Below are positions 22,039 to 35,400 of a stretch of 64,000 nt of DNA, piece after piece. Position 1 is the stretch's first letter. Every line of letters starts with the position of its first letter. Where the stretch lies: contig JAKMXF010000343.1 in the NCBI GenBank assembly GCA_024704765.1, forward strand, positions 620,001-684,000, written 5' to 3'. Position numbers and translations under genes: made by a program. This DNA is from Oopsacas minuta (Eukaryota; Porifera; Hexactinellida; Lyssacinosida; Leucopsacidae). The notes below the pieces were generated by a model, which saw nothing but the letters and a program-made list of their open reading frames with translations, did not search any database and was not told the origin of the DNA.

Positions 22039-23030
22039 AGAGACATAGATTAAGACAGGACTAATTAATGCAATATATTGAATTGAAATAATTGTCCAAT
22101 CTTTTGTAATTCTATATTATTTTGTATTGTATGAGTCTCTTGATGGAATTATTAATAGTAAATTTGAATATGTAGACACTAGAAAGGGTAACTTATGATT
22201 TATTACACATTTTATTGTAAATTATAAGTTATTGTTAGGGTTGGTGAAAATGCCGTTAACAACCCATTATTTGCTATCTCTCGATTTAGGTATTATGGTA
22301 TATAGGTACAGGCAGGACCAAGCGGTTTAAAATTTGTCAAGTCCAATCGCCAAACCCTGGCGCTAATGTCGATTTTGTAAAATCAGCAAACAAAGTTAAA
22401 TATACTTTGTAAAACATCGATTTTGTAAATAGACAATTCAAAATATTCGATTTGCAGAATGATATGTTCATTCATGTCCATCCATGGTTTATTTTACAAT
22501 ATCAACATCTTTCATTAGTTGATTTTGTAAAATGGTCAAAATCCAAACCTGTCTACAAGGTCCGATACCGGACCGGTGGCGCCGGCTTTGCATAGAGAGA
22601 CTCTGGTTATTCATTGATATCTATCATATAAGGATCTCCCCGATATTTTGTCAAGATTTTCTTCCAATCAGCTATGAATCTTTGACGAAAAATATTTAGC
22701 TAATCCCCAAGTGACAGTGTTTCCTCCAATTTACGGGTTCTTTAGAGGGAACACTGACAGGTGAAGTGATTCACAACCGATTTTCACCTGTATGTTGCTT
22801 TGAGGGAAATCTGTAATATGTAGAATATCTGAATAATAGGCCTCCCAGATAAATGGACATCAAGTTATGGGGCCGTTAGATGGCGAGGTCCTGACAAGTG
22901 TAGTCTGTTGTCCTAATTTTCCAGTGACTAGTGACTATAAGGATAAATAATTAATTTAGTATTCTATTATATATTTATGTCCATTCTGTCAACTAGTCGA
23001 CTTTACAAATCAAAATATAGTAAACTCTTG

Positions 23031-23167
23031 TCATAACCAAGTCGAATATAACGAAACTGTCATAATAATTATGTAATTCATTTTCTCTATAACTTGAAAG
23101 TAATTGATTTTACTCCTCTTATAACGAAATAAAAAGGTTTTTAGCTCTTCGTTATAATTAGAGTTTA
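23031..23167. mobile_element. Short MITE with TAAACTC ends
   Basis: TAAACTCTTGTCATAACCAA at the left pairs imperfectly with the right end (CGTTATAATTAGAGTTTA). Internal TATAACGAA words occur in both orientations. About 137 bp, non-coding. Confidence 0.45.
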
Positions 23168-24218
23168 TTTTATTTTACCTACCGTTGAAGGCTTTATTCA
23201 GCAGTAAATTGTTTCTCTATTAACTATTCTAAGTAAAGATCAGACTCTCTTTCCTTCGAATTATGAACAAAATGTTCTTTCTTAATGTGTAATAAACGTA
23301 TTTGTATAAAAGACTTGAATAAATTATTGAAAATGATTGGCAATTTTTGTGGTTTTACAATTGATTTGTATAATTAATTTGAAAATTCTGTGAAATAACT
23401 CAATGAATTCTTCTATAAATTCTAAATTTAATTTATGTTACCAAAGTAAATTGTCTGTGTAATATATGCTAATTTGATGGTTTGAAACCATATTTGTTTA
23501 ATTTCAAACTTCTATATAAAAGATAATTGCGATCATTGAATTATTCAACTGAGCAAAAATCTATTTTCTCTAGAAAGGTTACGAGGAAAATTTCTCATGT
23601 CCAAGATTTACGATCGTTTATCCAAGTATTTTAGTTGACAGGTATGCTCATAAGTACAGACAATAAGTCTATGATATGCCCGAATATTGTAAAGATCCTC
23701 TGAATATTCAAACAAGAATATCTGTCCTTTTCTTTTAAAAGATAATTTGATCTCAAAACCTTTTAGTCATGTTTCTGTAATTTGAAAAATGTAATTTCTA
23801 AATAGTTTTTGTGATTAGAATTTATTCCTTCAAACATTAGCTACTCAATTTCTTTACATAGAATTAAGTACATGAAATATTATACAAACTATTTGATAAG
23901 ATTCTGAGAAGATACAACCTAGCTTACATTACCATAACATTGGTAAATTATACTCTTTAATATGATACTGTTAAAGAATTATTACAATATTTCTTATTCA
24001 TTTTCTGAAGGCCATGAGCATACTGTGGATTAATCTAGTATAATTCCTACAAATATGCACAATCAAAATGTTCAGTGATAGAAATTTGTTTAGACTTTAC
24101 ATTGAATCTACTAGGCTAAATTATTGTGTTTGATATACCACTCTTTGAGGTTAGCTCTCCCTCTCTGTTTTTATGTTATTTGATTAGCCAGTTCTTTGCA
24201 CTTCCTCTTTATGCTATA

Positions 24219-24288
24219 CAGTCGAAATTACATTATTTGCCCTGAACTTCATGCAAAGATTTGGGGCAAAATAATCCGATTTCGACTG
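24219..24288. mobile_element. 70-bp TA-flanked miniature element
   Basis: Begins CAGTCGAAATTACATTATTT and ends AAATAATCCGATTTCGACTG, so nearly the whole length pairs with itself. TA is present on both sides (24217-24218, 24289-24290). This is a pogo/mariner-type MITE of extreme shortness. A right-end-like sequence, CCGATTTCGACTGTATT, also occurs at ~50282. Confidence 0.7.
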
Positions 24289-24324
24289 TATTACTATTAA
24301 TTCTATTATCTGCGTTTATACATA

Positions 24325-24499
24325 CAGTAAACATCGGATATATCGAACTTCGAAATACAAACTTACATCAAAGTGTGAAATTGTAAAAATATGATCCTAA
24401 ATGGTAAAAGTAACATATTCCATCGGTTATATCGAAGTCCGCATATATTTGAAGAAATTATCCCTCTCCTTTGATCTTCGATATAACGGGAGTTGACTG
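24325..24499. mobile_element. 175-bp pogo-like MITE
   Basis: CAGTAAACATCGGATATATC at the left and CTTCGATATAACGGGAGTTGACTG-like right end are imperfect inverse copies. TA flanks both ends (24323-24324, 24500-24501). Only 36 bp from the preceding element. Confidence 0.7.
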
Positions 24500-26398
24500 T
24501 ATATCATTATATATCAGGATGGGCTGGTACGGCATTTCCTGATATGGCCTGACCTATTTGGGCCATGGCCGAAACAAAAATGCATCCGCGGGCGTGTATA
24601 TTCTCTAATCGCCTCAATTTACAGAAGTGGATATTCATTATAATATTTAAAAATTCAGCCGTAATTGGTTATAGTAGAGTAATGTTGAATATTACTGTAT
24701 CGTAAAGCAGTCATTTTTGGGCCTTTTTAGGCCGTAAAGATATAGACTCCTGCCATGTCGGGCTCTTTTTAAGAGTGAGAGAGCTTCGCACTCTCACTTT
24801 TGTGGAAAATTACTTCCCGAATGAAATTATAATGTAACTCCTACTTATGGCTAATTTATTCGAAAATATCCTGAAGAGTTGAGTTATCCGATTTTATGTC
24901 ATGATCAAAGGATAATAACTCTATCATGTAAGGTAATATATCTGTTATACAACAGGTCCCAAAATTTAATTAAAATACCAGCGGACCCCGGTATTTTCCC
25001 CATTTATTGAAAATTGAATCTATGAATTAGCCCAGTTTCATTGACGAATATCAACGAATAATTCAAGTAAATTCTAACACAATGAAAATAATATTTTGGC
25101 AAATTCCTAAGGATATTTAAGAAAAAATGTCCCAATTAGTGGGTTTTTAGGTAAATTCGGGCAGTGGCGATTTCATTTTACATCTCTTTGATAAACCATA
25201 GCAGAGACTTCGTATTTGCATTTTCTGTTAACCGAATACTACCGGGAATATGTGTGATTTTATGGGGTGAAAAAGGTGCTAAAATCTCGTTTTTGGTGCT
25301 GGAATTGGTTAAAACAAAGTTGTAAAATGTGAAGTATTGAGCAGCAACAACCAACTAAACTGCAGTATTCTTCCGTTTCTTCAAAAATGCTAATCACTGC
25401 ACTTATTTCCACGTTCGTTCGTTTAATCCAGAACGCTTAAAATGCGTGAAATATACGACATAACTTTCGTAATATATATAATTTACTTTACCCATTAGCT
25501 TGAAGTCAGATTCCATTGAAAATTAGACTAGTCCAAGTTCACTTAGAGTCTTAGACTAACACCTCCAGTCCAAGTACACTTGAACTAAAATCGTACTTGA
25601 ACTGCAACATCTACTAACGATGTTGAAATCCTAAATATTATATTAATGAGCTGGCGTTTTCAGGCGCAGTAATTTTATATTCGTCTCTTCCCAGTTCTTA
25701 ATATAGGAATATATTAATATGATGAATACTTGATTTCACACTTGATTAATTCGATCCTGTACAGTTTATAGAATACAGGTGAACTGGTGAAGGGCTATTT
25801 ATGATACAATTTGTAAAATCAGGAATTTTGAAGCTTAAACTTCAACCCAACAATTGCTCCCAATTTCTTCCAATCCCAAGTTGAGATTCCTGGTTGTTAT
25901 AATTGCTTTAGTCATAGTCTATGCTTAGTATTTAAATGCTACGAGTCAGTGTCTCCATACAAGATTATTGTCTTACATGTTCTGACCATGTTTACACTAC
26001 AAAATTCTGAAAGTTAATTGCTCAGTGTATGCCAAACCTTAAATATTCACAGGCCTAGCGCCACGAATTTTGAAGTGGTCCGCTTAAACCATAGCAGCCC
26101 TACAAAAGTGGTTCGCTTGAAATCTCACTTACCATAGAAACAGTACTAATAGCACAATAAAACGGTGGCGCTGCCCATAATTCATTATATAATCTTTTAA
26201 AGGTTCATATTTACAAACCTTTTCATGCCACAACTTACAAGTTCATGAAAATCAATGAACTTGTTCATGCTATGCATCATTGCAAAATTTGAATAATCCA
26301 TATTTCTTTGTATTTTCTTTTAAGTAGTCACATAGCTTAGATGTTTTATATTTGTATGTATCTTAATCAGTCGTGGTTTAGGTTCATTATTTTTGGAA

Positions 26399-26480
26399 AT
26401 GGCTGAAAGCATACCTGAGCTAAATTCCAAACGAGTCTCTTTCTCACAACCTAAAACTCCTGCTGTGGGTGTTGGTCATG
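26399..26480 (+). CDS. PLCL-like: PLC exon 1: N-terminus with RVSF motif
   Basis: Residues 1-27. ATG has a purine at -3 and G at +4. KRVSFS at 11-16 is an RVxF-type protein phosphatase 1 docking sequence, at the place where mammalian PRIP has KTVSF. Donor is G|GTGAGTG, phase 1. An acceptor-like GTGGTTTAG ends 17 nt before the ATG. Confidence 0.7.
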
Positions 26481-29400
26481 GTGAGTGCTATAAATTAGAT
26501 ATTTATTTGATTGTTGTTAACTTGTTGTATGTATATCTATCCATCCAATTTTGAGAATTAATTTAAGTCAGGAAACTCGAGTATCTTATTAATATTATTG
26601 AAATTAACGCTCAATGAAGTTACGCGGTTTAGAACACCATATATAGATACATGAAATACACGCGAATACATAGGTAATAAAAATATTATTCTTCAAAGCT
26701 TAGTAAATATTAATTATAGTTCGCCTAAGCCTAAATAAAATACTATATGGTTCTTCTAGCCCAGGGGTTCCTAACCCTGGGTACGCCTGCATGTCTTAGG
26801 ACCAATTTATCAATTAGATATGTGAGTAATGTATTAAATTCGTGAATGTGTCAATCAATCTAAAATGGAATATCAAATATTAAAGTTTAAGATTCGGTAA
26901 ATTAGTTCTACGTATCTAATTCTCTTATTTTCTAACTTGTATAATACTCGTATAATACGTTATACGTGATCTATTTTAACTTATTATACGTCTAGGTTAA
27001 CCTCCAAATATGAGATTTTGACACTGTTAGACTTGTATAAGTCACATTATTATCATTTATTATATAACGAGGCTTTGGCTCGTCGCTTCGCGATGAACTC
27101 GGTGGATTACACCTCGAGGTATCCATTATTCTCCAAATTGACGTCCCCTTTGAGTATTATAATATAGATATATTTAGAACAATGTAATTCACAAATATAC
27201 GTATATGGCATATATATTATTGAATTATTTTGTAAGATCAACCCCCTTTGTAGCCGATGAGAGCAAGTATCTACGTACATTTTGAGATTTTGCTAATTTG
27301 TTTGATTTATATTCATGAAAACAACGATAAATTGACATATGAAAAACTTGAAAATGCAGAATTCGGATTCAGGGTACTTATTTACCCCTAGGTAGTCGTT
27401 TAGAGCCTGCCTATTCATAAAAACAACAATAAATATATTTACGCAACAACAAAACAAACAACAATTGAGATTTAGTAGTATAGAAGTTGTTTACAATACC
27501 ATATTCGGACTCAACATACTCGATTACCTCAGTATAACCACTGGAAGAATGTTTTCACCAAAATTTTGAAATTTGTTTACTTTGTATTCATAAAACAACA
27601 ATGTACTTACATATGATTAATCCAAAAGTGTGAAAATCGGACTCAGCACGTTCGATTTATTTAGTGAAGTTTCATTGAATTCTATTTACTTCCTTGATAA
27701 ACACGATAAAAACATAGTTATGCGACAATTTCAAAATTGCATACCGTAAATCCCTTCCTTGACAACGGACAAACAAGCAAACAACAATTGAGATTTAATA
27801 ATATAGAATAGTCAAACGATAATATTATTTCAGAAATAGAATTAAATCATTGAATTTAAAAATTACGCACAAAGTTCGAACTGATCAACTTCGAACCCGA
27901 CCCGACCCGACCCGAGAAATCCGACCCGATTCCAACTCTGATTCAGCAGATTTGCTTTAAAATCAATTTCTTAGCAAACTATGAAAATTATTTTTCCTTT
28001 AATGAGATTTATAAGACTGGACTCTTATTTTACTATAATTCGACAGCATGTATAGCCATATTTTAGTAGGCCATGGTGTGGGATTTGTTGAAAACTCTTT
28101 ATCAGTATAAATTTGGTACTAGCTTCATTGCCACACATAAGATAGCTCTTATATAAATCGGATTTGTGTGTTCCTTTAGAATATTCAACCCAGAATCAAT
28201 TCATAGAATAAATAATTGACAATAATCATGTGCTTACAATCCTATTGTTTTCTGACATAGGGGAAGATATATTTGTTATCCACGTGTGTGGCCTATCTAG
28301 CATTTAATATATAAATATTGATGAAATGAGATTGAGATTATCTGGCTATAATATAAACTAACTATTTTCCAAGTGATATATTGTTCTCGCATTTCTCATG
28401 GCATGGGCTATCAGGAAAAGGAGTACGAAGGACATAACTTATTGTACGTTTAATTATTGTATTTTCATCCTAAGTTGTTTTATTAGTGCATGTGAGGTAA
28501 ATTTCTTTTTTTGTTTTTCATCCATGAACGGCCCAGAACTGGATAGATACCTTTCTGAGCCTTGGATCTTGAATATTTTATAAAATCAATTTGACAAGTT
28601 GTAACCAATTGTGCAATTTAAATCGTGGAAAGTTACATTACTGGGATCGGGTAATTTTTGAATTAGTCCTTATCCCTGTACCGGTACTGCAAGCTAAATT
28701 CACCCGATACTCTACCTAACAAGGCCCCTGGTATGTGAATAATGGAATCTTATTTCAAATCTTATTTCTTCATCATACTAAATCAATCTTAAAATATGGT
28801 TATTAATTAATATTTTCGCGCCTTTTGGATATATTCCAGGGGTGGCGCTCGGGGGCTATACCCCTTTCGGAGAAATCATTGCAAAAATAATAAGATTGAC
28901 GAGCCGCTTAGCTTGTTCGCGCTGTGCGGCTTGCGAACACTATATTCGCATAGGACTCGGCACTTAGTGCCTCGAATTTAGCAAAGTATAAATTTGCGAA
29001 ATCAACAATTTGTTTACTATATATACAGAACAAAACAAAGATTTTACATAAGAGAGACTTGAATATTCTAAATTCGGATTCAGCATCCTTTGACACCCAT
29101 CCATAACTGTTAAAAGCAAGTCTCTACGTATATTTTAAGATTTCAAATATTTATTTACTTTATATTCATATGAACAACAATAAATTTGCATATGAATTTT
29201 TGAAAATGCGAAATTCGGAATCAGCGTACTGAATTACCCCTTTATGTATGATGAGAGCCAGTCTCTAAGTATATTACGGCATTTCAACTATTTATTTACT
29301 CTATATTCATAAAAACAACAATACATTTACATATGATTAATTCGAAAGTGTTAAAATCGGAATCAGCATATTCGATTACCCCAATGTAATTGTTTCCTTT

Positions 29401-32400
29401 TCCAATATAGTCAACAGAAGGATATATTATTCCCTATATCATATATGCAGATCATCTTCCCTTATCATTATAATACAAAGTAGACAATCAATCAAACAAA
29501 CAAACACCTCCATAATAATTGAGTTCTCATGATATAGATATGTGATTTATTTGTCATGCCAATGGTTAGAAATGCTACCTACGAATGTGCTCAAATACTG
29601 GAATTATCAATTCGTTATATTATTATGTCACATTGCCACAGAGTTACACGCGCGGGTATCTAACCGCAGCCCGGCCCGAAAATATCTAATATTGAGTAAC
29701 ATTTTAAGAACTCTAATTTAGATATATCAAAATAAATCCTTCGTTGTTCAAGAATTTTGTTGCGTGATAAATTGTTTTAGCTGCTTCAGAGTTGCACTCG
29801 TGCAGCAAACCGGCCTACAACAAGCCACCAGCAGGCCCACACAATAGGTACTACTAACGATTAGCATGTAAGTCAATGGCTTATCTGAACCCGCTAATCC
29901 GCACAGGGGCCTAGAACTTATTCAATTTTTGAACAATTGTTTCAAACGTAAAACATAGTAGATTTATACCATTCTATTACAGATCAATATCTAATGCTAT
30001 ATTACGCATTTTGGCCCCCATTCCATCGTTGTACAACTTTCTAAAAAAGTCCTCCCAGATTCTATAGTACTGTTTCAATGCATTTCGCTAATCCTAGCGT
30101 ATTATTTTGCAATCGAAATAGTGGCGTTTGGATTAGCGAGGGTATACTGTACTGGGTTTTTGCAGGCCGGTTACGAATTGCTGAGTAGGGCGTGGATAGG
30201 GCTTATTAAAATTTCAGGCGGCTGTTACAAAAGTTTGGCCCAACTCTGAACTGCTTTGCACGGGAAGCTAAATGGTGTACAGAATATACAAAGATAAATG
30301 TTAAATAACGATTCACCTCACAATATCGAATTTACAAATTCTTTATTTGTAGCTGATCAAGATATGGCAATAATTCAGGCCGGATGTAAGCTCTTCAAAG
30401 TCAGGGGTCGTAGAAAGTATTTGAGATTATTTTCCTATGATAGAGATCTGAATTGCATTGCATGGGAGTCTGCTCACAAGAAGACAACCAAATCTCGAAG
30501 TAAGTCAGCTGTTTGTTTGTATTTTTGTTTATGGTTATTATCTAGTTTAATAAACTGTACATTATTGTGATGGTTTTCTATTTTATAACCTTCTACTGTT
30601 CAACCAGGACTGGATCCAGGTGGCTTTTGTTTCTTAAAACTTGGTGCTAATATAATTCTATATAAATATATACATATGCTAATTACACTATAGACACCCC
30701 GAATGTGCTCGCAACGCTAAACTCCCCCTTTTGAACACTCATGGATCCGTCATTGTGTTCAATCAGAATAATACTCAATGAAAGTTATGAGCGCAACATA
30801 TTTATTAATAATCATTGTTCAATAATTACACACATATGTGTACAGTAGAGCCTATGAATACGTAAATATAGAACAAATTTCAAACTCCTGAACGCATGCT
30901 CATTATCGACTATCGAGTAGGTACAACCGAAATACAATTCAAAGAATGTTAACTTGTTATCCGTGTTCCTAATTCCTATTAACGTGTTCTACTGCTACTT
31001 TAATTGTATTATTACTTCAATAGTATATCTGAGTAACATCCACGAAATTCGTACTGGGAAAAGTACAGAAAGTTTTAGAAATTCTAAAGTCGGTCTTGAG
31101 TTCTCAGATGGTCAAAGTTTCTCCATTATTTACGGACCAAACTATGAGATTCTTGATTTGGCTTCCACTGAGGTCAGAATAATCAATGCATGGACTACTC
31201 TTCTACAGTCTCTTATCGGAGGTGAGATCTTCATTCACAATTTGTGTATTTGTTCACGTAATCTAAGCTAAGGGCACTCTTCTGATAAGCTTAATAACAT
31301 ACATACGCCCACTTTATATTAAACATGGACACAATCTTATATTTTCTATGGTATTCTAATACAGCATGGCGCTTATAGTTAACCACTTTCAGGCTTGTCG
31401 AAAGGTTCTACATAATAAGCATCAGGTTACGTCTCAAGTTAATCAGGTTATTTTCATTCTCAACCGTTATACTTGATATGATGTCAAAATGACCTGACCT
31501 TTTGAAAGCCTGACAACTTTATATTAAATTCTATTCTTAAACTAAGCTAGTGATCCTAGTTTACATAGGTAATAATGTTATGGATATTATTTTCGCCCAG
31601 TTGGGATAACAATAAGTGTTGTTTATTGACATAAATTCAACTTTGCATTACTCTCTTTTCAAATTTATAGGTCGCTCTGTGGAGTATCAGCCAATCAGAG
31701 ATAGGTAAGTATATTTAGATCTCGAAAATGTGAAAATTACAGTAGAATTAGGATAAGTCCTGTCTCTTAGAGAAACATAATAAATACGTACTATCCGAGT
31801 GTCCCTCTTACCCGAATTGATATTGTATTAAAATGAATAGGTATTAACTTTTTGGTTGAAGGAAGTAGTACGTATTAACCGACTGTGCTTCTTATCCGTA
31901 TTCTACCCTATATCAACTATTATTACCAGAATTGATTAAACAAAATCGATTTGGATTCTCTGTTTATTCTTTCTGAGGAATTACGACGCAAACACAAAAT
32001 TGTTATGTTAAGCTAGAAGAATTCTAAATATATATTATCTGTTGTTGAAGTGTTCATGTTGGTCTTATCTCTTCCTATTTCATATATCCCGATATTTCAA
32101 ACTGATACAGGAACTATCATGTTATGTGTTCGTGTTTCGCGCGCTTTTCGTGTCGTATAGCTGTAGAGAATAATTTTCTTGTTTTTCGTGATATTATGCA
32201 ATAAGGAAATTGACACGACATTCGGGCTCTAATTTAAACCCCTGTAGATGGCTGAAGGAACAGTTTGAATTGGCTGATAAAGACATGAGCGGAACTCTTG
32301 AAGAGAAAGAATGCTCAGAACTTCTACATGCATTGAACCTCAATATTAGCAAGAAACAGATAGGAATTCAATTTAAGGTAATTTACTATACTATTCATTA

Positions 32401-35400
32401 ATTCATATGTTATACCAGTTTTTTTCCGTTATGAATTTGTATTTGATGTACGTATTCTGGTCTAATTAGCATTCGGTTATCCGAACTCTTTCGTTTTTTA
32501 TTCAAGATTGGTGTCCAATTGAACAGGGAAGTCGTCTGGCAAAATCTCGTGCGCCGGGGCGCCCCATTGGCACTAATTGAAAACTGTAAATTTTGGCTCG
32601 CTTCCCTCGTGTCTAGCCTCATATATTATTCAATTTCACTCAAATATCAGCGGCTATATGTCTTGTATTGATCTATGTGCCTAAGTATTATTTTTCGAGT
32701 GTTAACCTGAGCACATATATCCATTTTTCATATACACAAACGTTGGCAAACCTGGCCTAGCCACCCCTCAGAGCTAGAGGGGGTATAAGCAGTAAGCTTG
32801 ATGTTAAACCTCCTGACGTTTGAAGTTAGATTCAACCCTGACTCGTGGAGGTAAATAGTATTTAATTAATATACATGAAATCATGGCGTTAAAAGGTGGC
32901 GCCACCTCACTTCTAGTGCCGCCTACGGCCCTGCCTCATGTTTTACGCGTGAACACCTTGCCCCTCGTCCTACCCCCTAGGTAAAAATCCTGGCGACGTC
33001 CCTGCAGTTGAAGTGAAATAATGTTCTGATATGTGAAATTCACTGCCTCGCGATAGACTACAATGTGGATTTGGAAAATTTGACTATCTATTTGTACCTA
33101 TATTTGCCAAACAGCTTAACATCTTTCAAAAATTAGTACTATGGTAATCTGAAGCTCTGTTCCGAGATGAAATTTTAATTGTCATAAACTGATGCCCTTT
33201 TGCATTTCTGATAACAAAGTATCGGATAATCAAGGCTATACTAGCCACTGTACTTCGTTAGTTTACCTATTAAGTTGAATTGCAGTTGCTTCTCCCACTC
33301 TACTATTACTTATAATACCGCGCTTTGCAGCTTTGGTTGTTAGGTAGCTTGAATGGGCTGACGCACATTTATAACCGCTTCATGGTTATTGCTCTCTCGA
33401 TCCTCTGTACCTAGAATAAGAAACTGAAAAATCTTTATTTAATTGCTTGAATTTACTTGTGACATACGTATTTTCACCTTTATAATTGACTCAATAGAAT
33501 TGCACGGCTGTTGGAGTCTGTGGAAGATTAATAACTTGTTTAATAACATAACGCACAATACTTTATTTCTTTAGCAATTTGATGCCAACGCTAATGGAAA
33601 ATTGGACTTTGATGAATTCAAGCAATTTTTTGAATCTCTTTCAACTCGAGACGAGATAGTTAAGATATTCAATGAGTGAGTATATTTATTTCTGTTTCTC
33701 ATGCATATGGAGTACATATATGCTTTTTAGATCCATATACTACAAACTACTTACATACTTCACCAAATATCTTAAACAGTATCGTTACTGACGGTATTTA
33801 TCACTCCATATCGAACATTAATCATATTCATTAAATAGAAGTACAGTCTAAGTCGCTATTTTGAACCCAGGCTCCTGTAATATATTTCTCATAGGATTTG
33901 TATATAAATTTACTAGTTAAATACCAAGGATTATACAATAGAAAGTCTATAATTAATTGAGGGAGGTCGGACGGTGTATATTTGATATCCTCCATTCCAC
34001 ACTTATAATTTCAACTGTAGATGTCCTTAAACCAGAGTTTTTAGAGCAATCTTTAATCCTAGGATATCCTCCGATCTCCATTCCCCTCTTGGAGAGGTTC
34101 CCGTTTATAGAGACCCCAATTATGTAGGTTGAGTTGTATTGTAAACAATACTTTCGGTCTCGTGCAGGGGTTTATCTAAGTGCTTGTCGAGAACTTAAAA
34201 GAGCCAGTTCAGCAGCCAGGAAGGACACAAAGTGCCGAGCGTGAGACTCAAATTCGTACAGGACCAATATTTACCAAATGTACCATACAAGGAGGGTCCT
34301 TGCAATAAATGTGCCGGCCCAGAACCTCCTGGATAAACCCCTTTCCCTTGGGGGTAATTACAATATGACTGTTCAATTTTTAATATATCTAAAAAGAGGG
34401 AAATATGGAAATACCAAAATACCGAAAAATTGTTCTAATTATTGGAAATTTCGGAAATTCTTATCGAAAATTTCAATATTTTCGATATTCTTAGGAAATC
34501 CCGATATCCAAGTTTTCGATATCATATCGGAATATACGATACAAGTATTTTCGATATTTTTCATCTCTGATATATCGGTACCAAATCTTGACTTTAGTAT
34601 TACTTGGCAGCTACAATACCAGAAGGGACCTCCCACAATTTCACAACAAAATGAACGCATCTTTAGCACAGCTCGTCATAAATTGTTCTCTTAGTGTTAT
34701 GGCAAGAGTTAATTAATTATTTATTATGTCAATATATAAATACACGAATCAGCTTAAGTTAATCTTAATCTCTGCTCTTTACCACATATTACGTTTTATT
34801 TTTTGGCTAATAATCTATAAATGACTAATTTGAATTGCAAAATTCAGTTACAAGCATACTATAATAGTTATTATTAGAATAATTAACTATTCTTATCCTG
34901 CAATATTGCTATCACCGATTTGCATTCAATAGGTGTTGTGGGGTCTTCGTATGGTTACACTGTTATAGATCTCATCAGTTAAATCTAGTCAGCCCCTGTT
35001 GATCGGTTTATAAGGAAACCTATGTGTATACTTAGGTACTTATTACTATTATACTTCAATTAAGGAAACTTGACCATAAGGGACTACCGTTTAGAGCGCT
35101 AGGTTAAACATTTAAATCCAATTTATTATCCCCAAACTTACTCTGAGATATACTTCATGAATCACCATTTTTTGGTCAATTCTAATTGCAAATGAATTCT
35201 TCTATGACCATTTAAGGAAAGGGGGGAAAGACTATTTTAAATTTCATCTACGAGTACAGTTTAACTCGGTTAGTACGTAGTTTTCTGCGAAACGGTTTAT
35301 CTATTCTTGTACTAATTGCATGGGAGAATGTTCGGATAAGACGTACTTCGGCCTTAACGAATATTTTATTTCAAAGAACGAATACGAGCGAATATCTCCA

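Larger units (their letters stand above)
22039..26398. other. Intergenic region upstream of the PLC gene
   Basis: No supported gene. Contains three small MITEs (listed) and a short hairpin, GAGTGAGAGAGCTTCGCACT, near 24775. The promoter of the PLC gene is expected towards 26.3 kb, but I see no convincing core element. Confidence 0.4.
26481..30352 (+). other. PLC intron 1
   Basis: 3.9 kb. Contains two family A repeats, one dispersed 60-bp motif, a hAT-like CAGGGGTTCCTAACCCTGGG-type end near 26763, and a tandem GACCCGACCCGACCCGA tract at 27899. No internal gene seen. Confidence 0.6.

Noticed and set aside
27899-27915. GACCCGACCCGACCCGA tandem tract considered as a telomere-like or CRISPR-like array
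   Set aside because: Only about four short units without spacers; it looks like part of a hAT-type terminal region.
34278-34694. 138-codon ORF in PLC intron 6
   Set aside because: Largely translates a palindromic ATATCGAAA tract; an overlapping ORF on the other strand has the same character.
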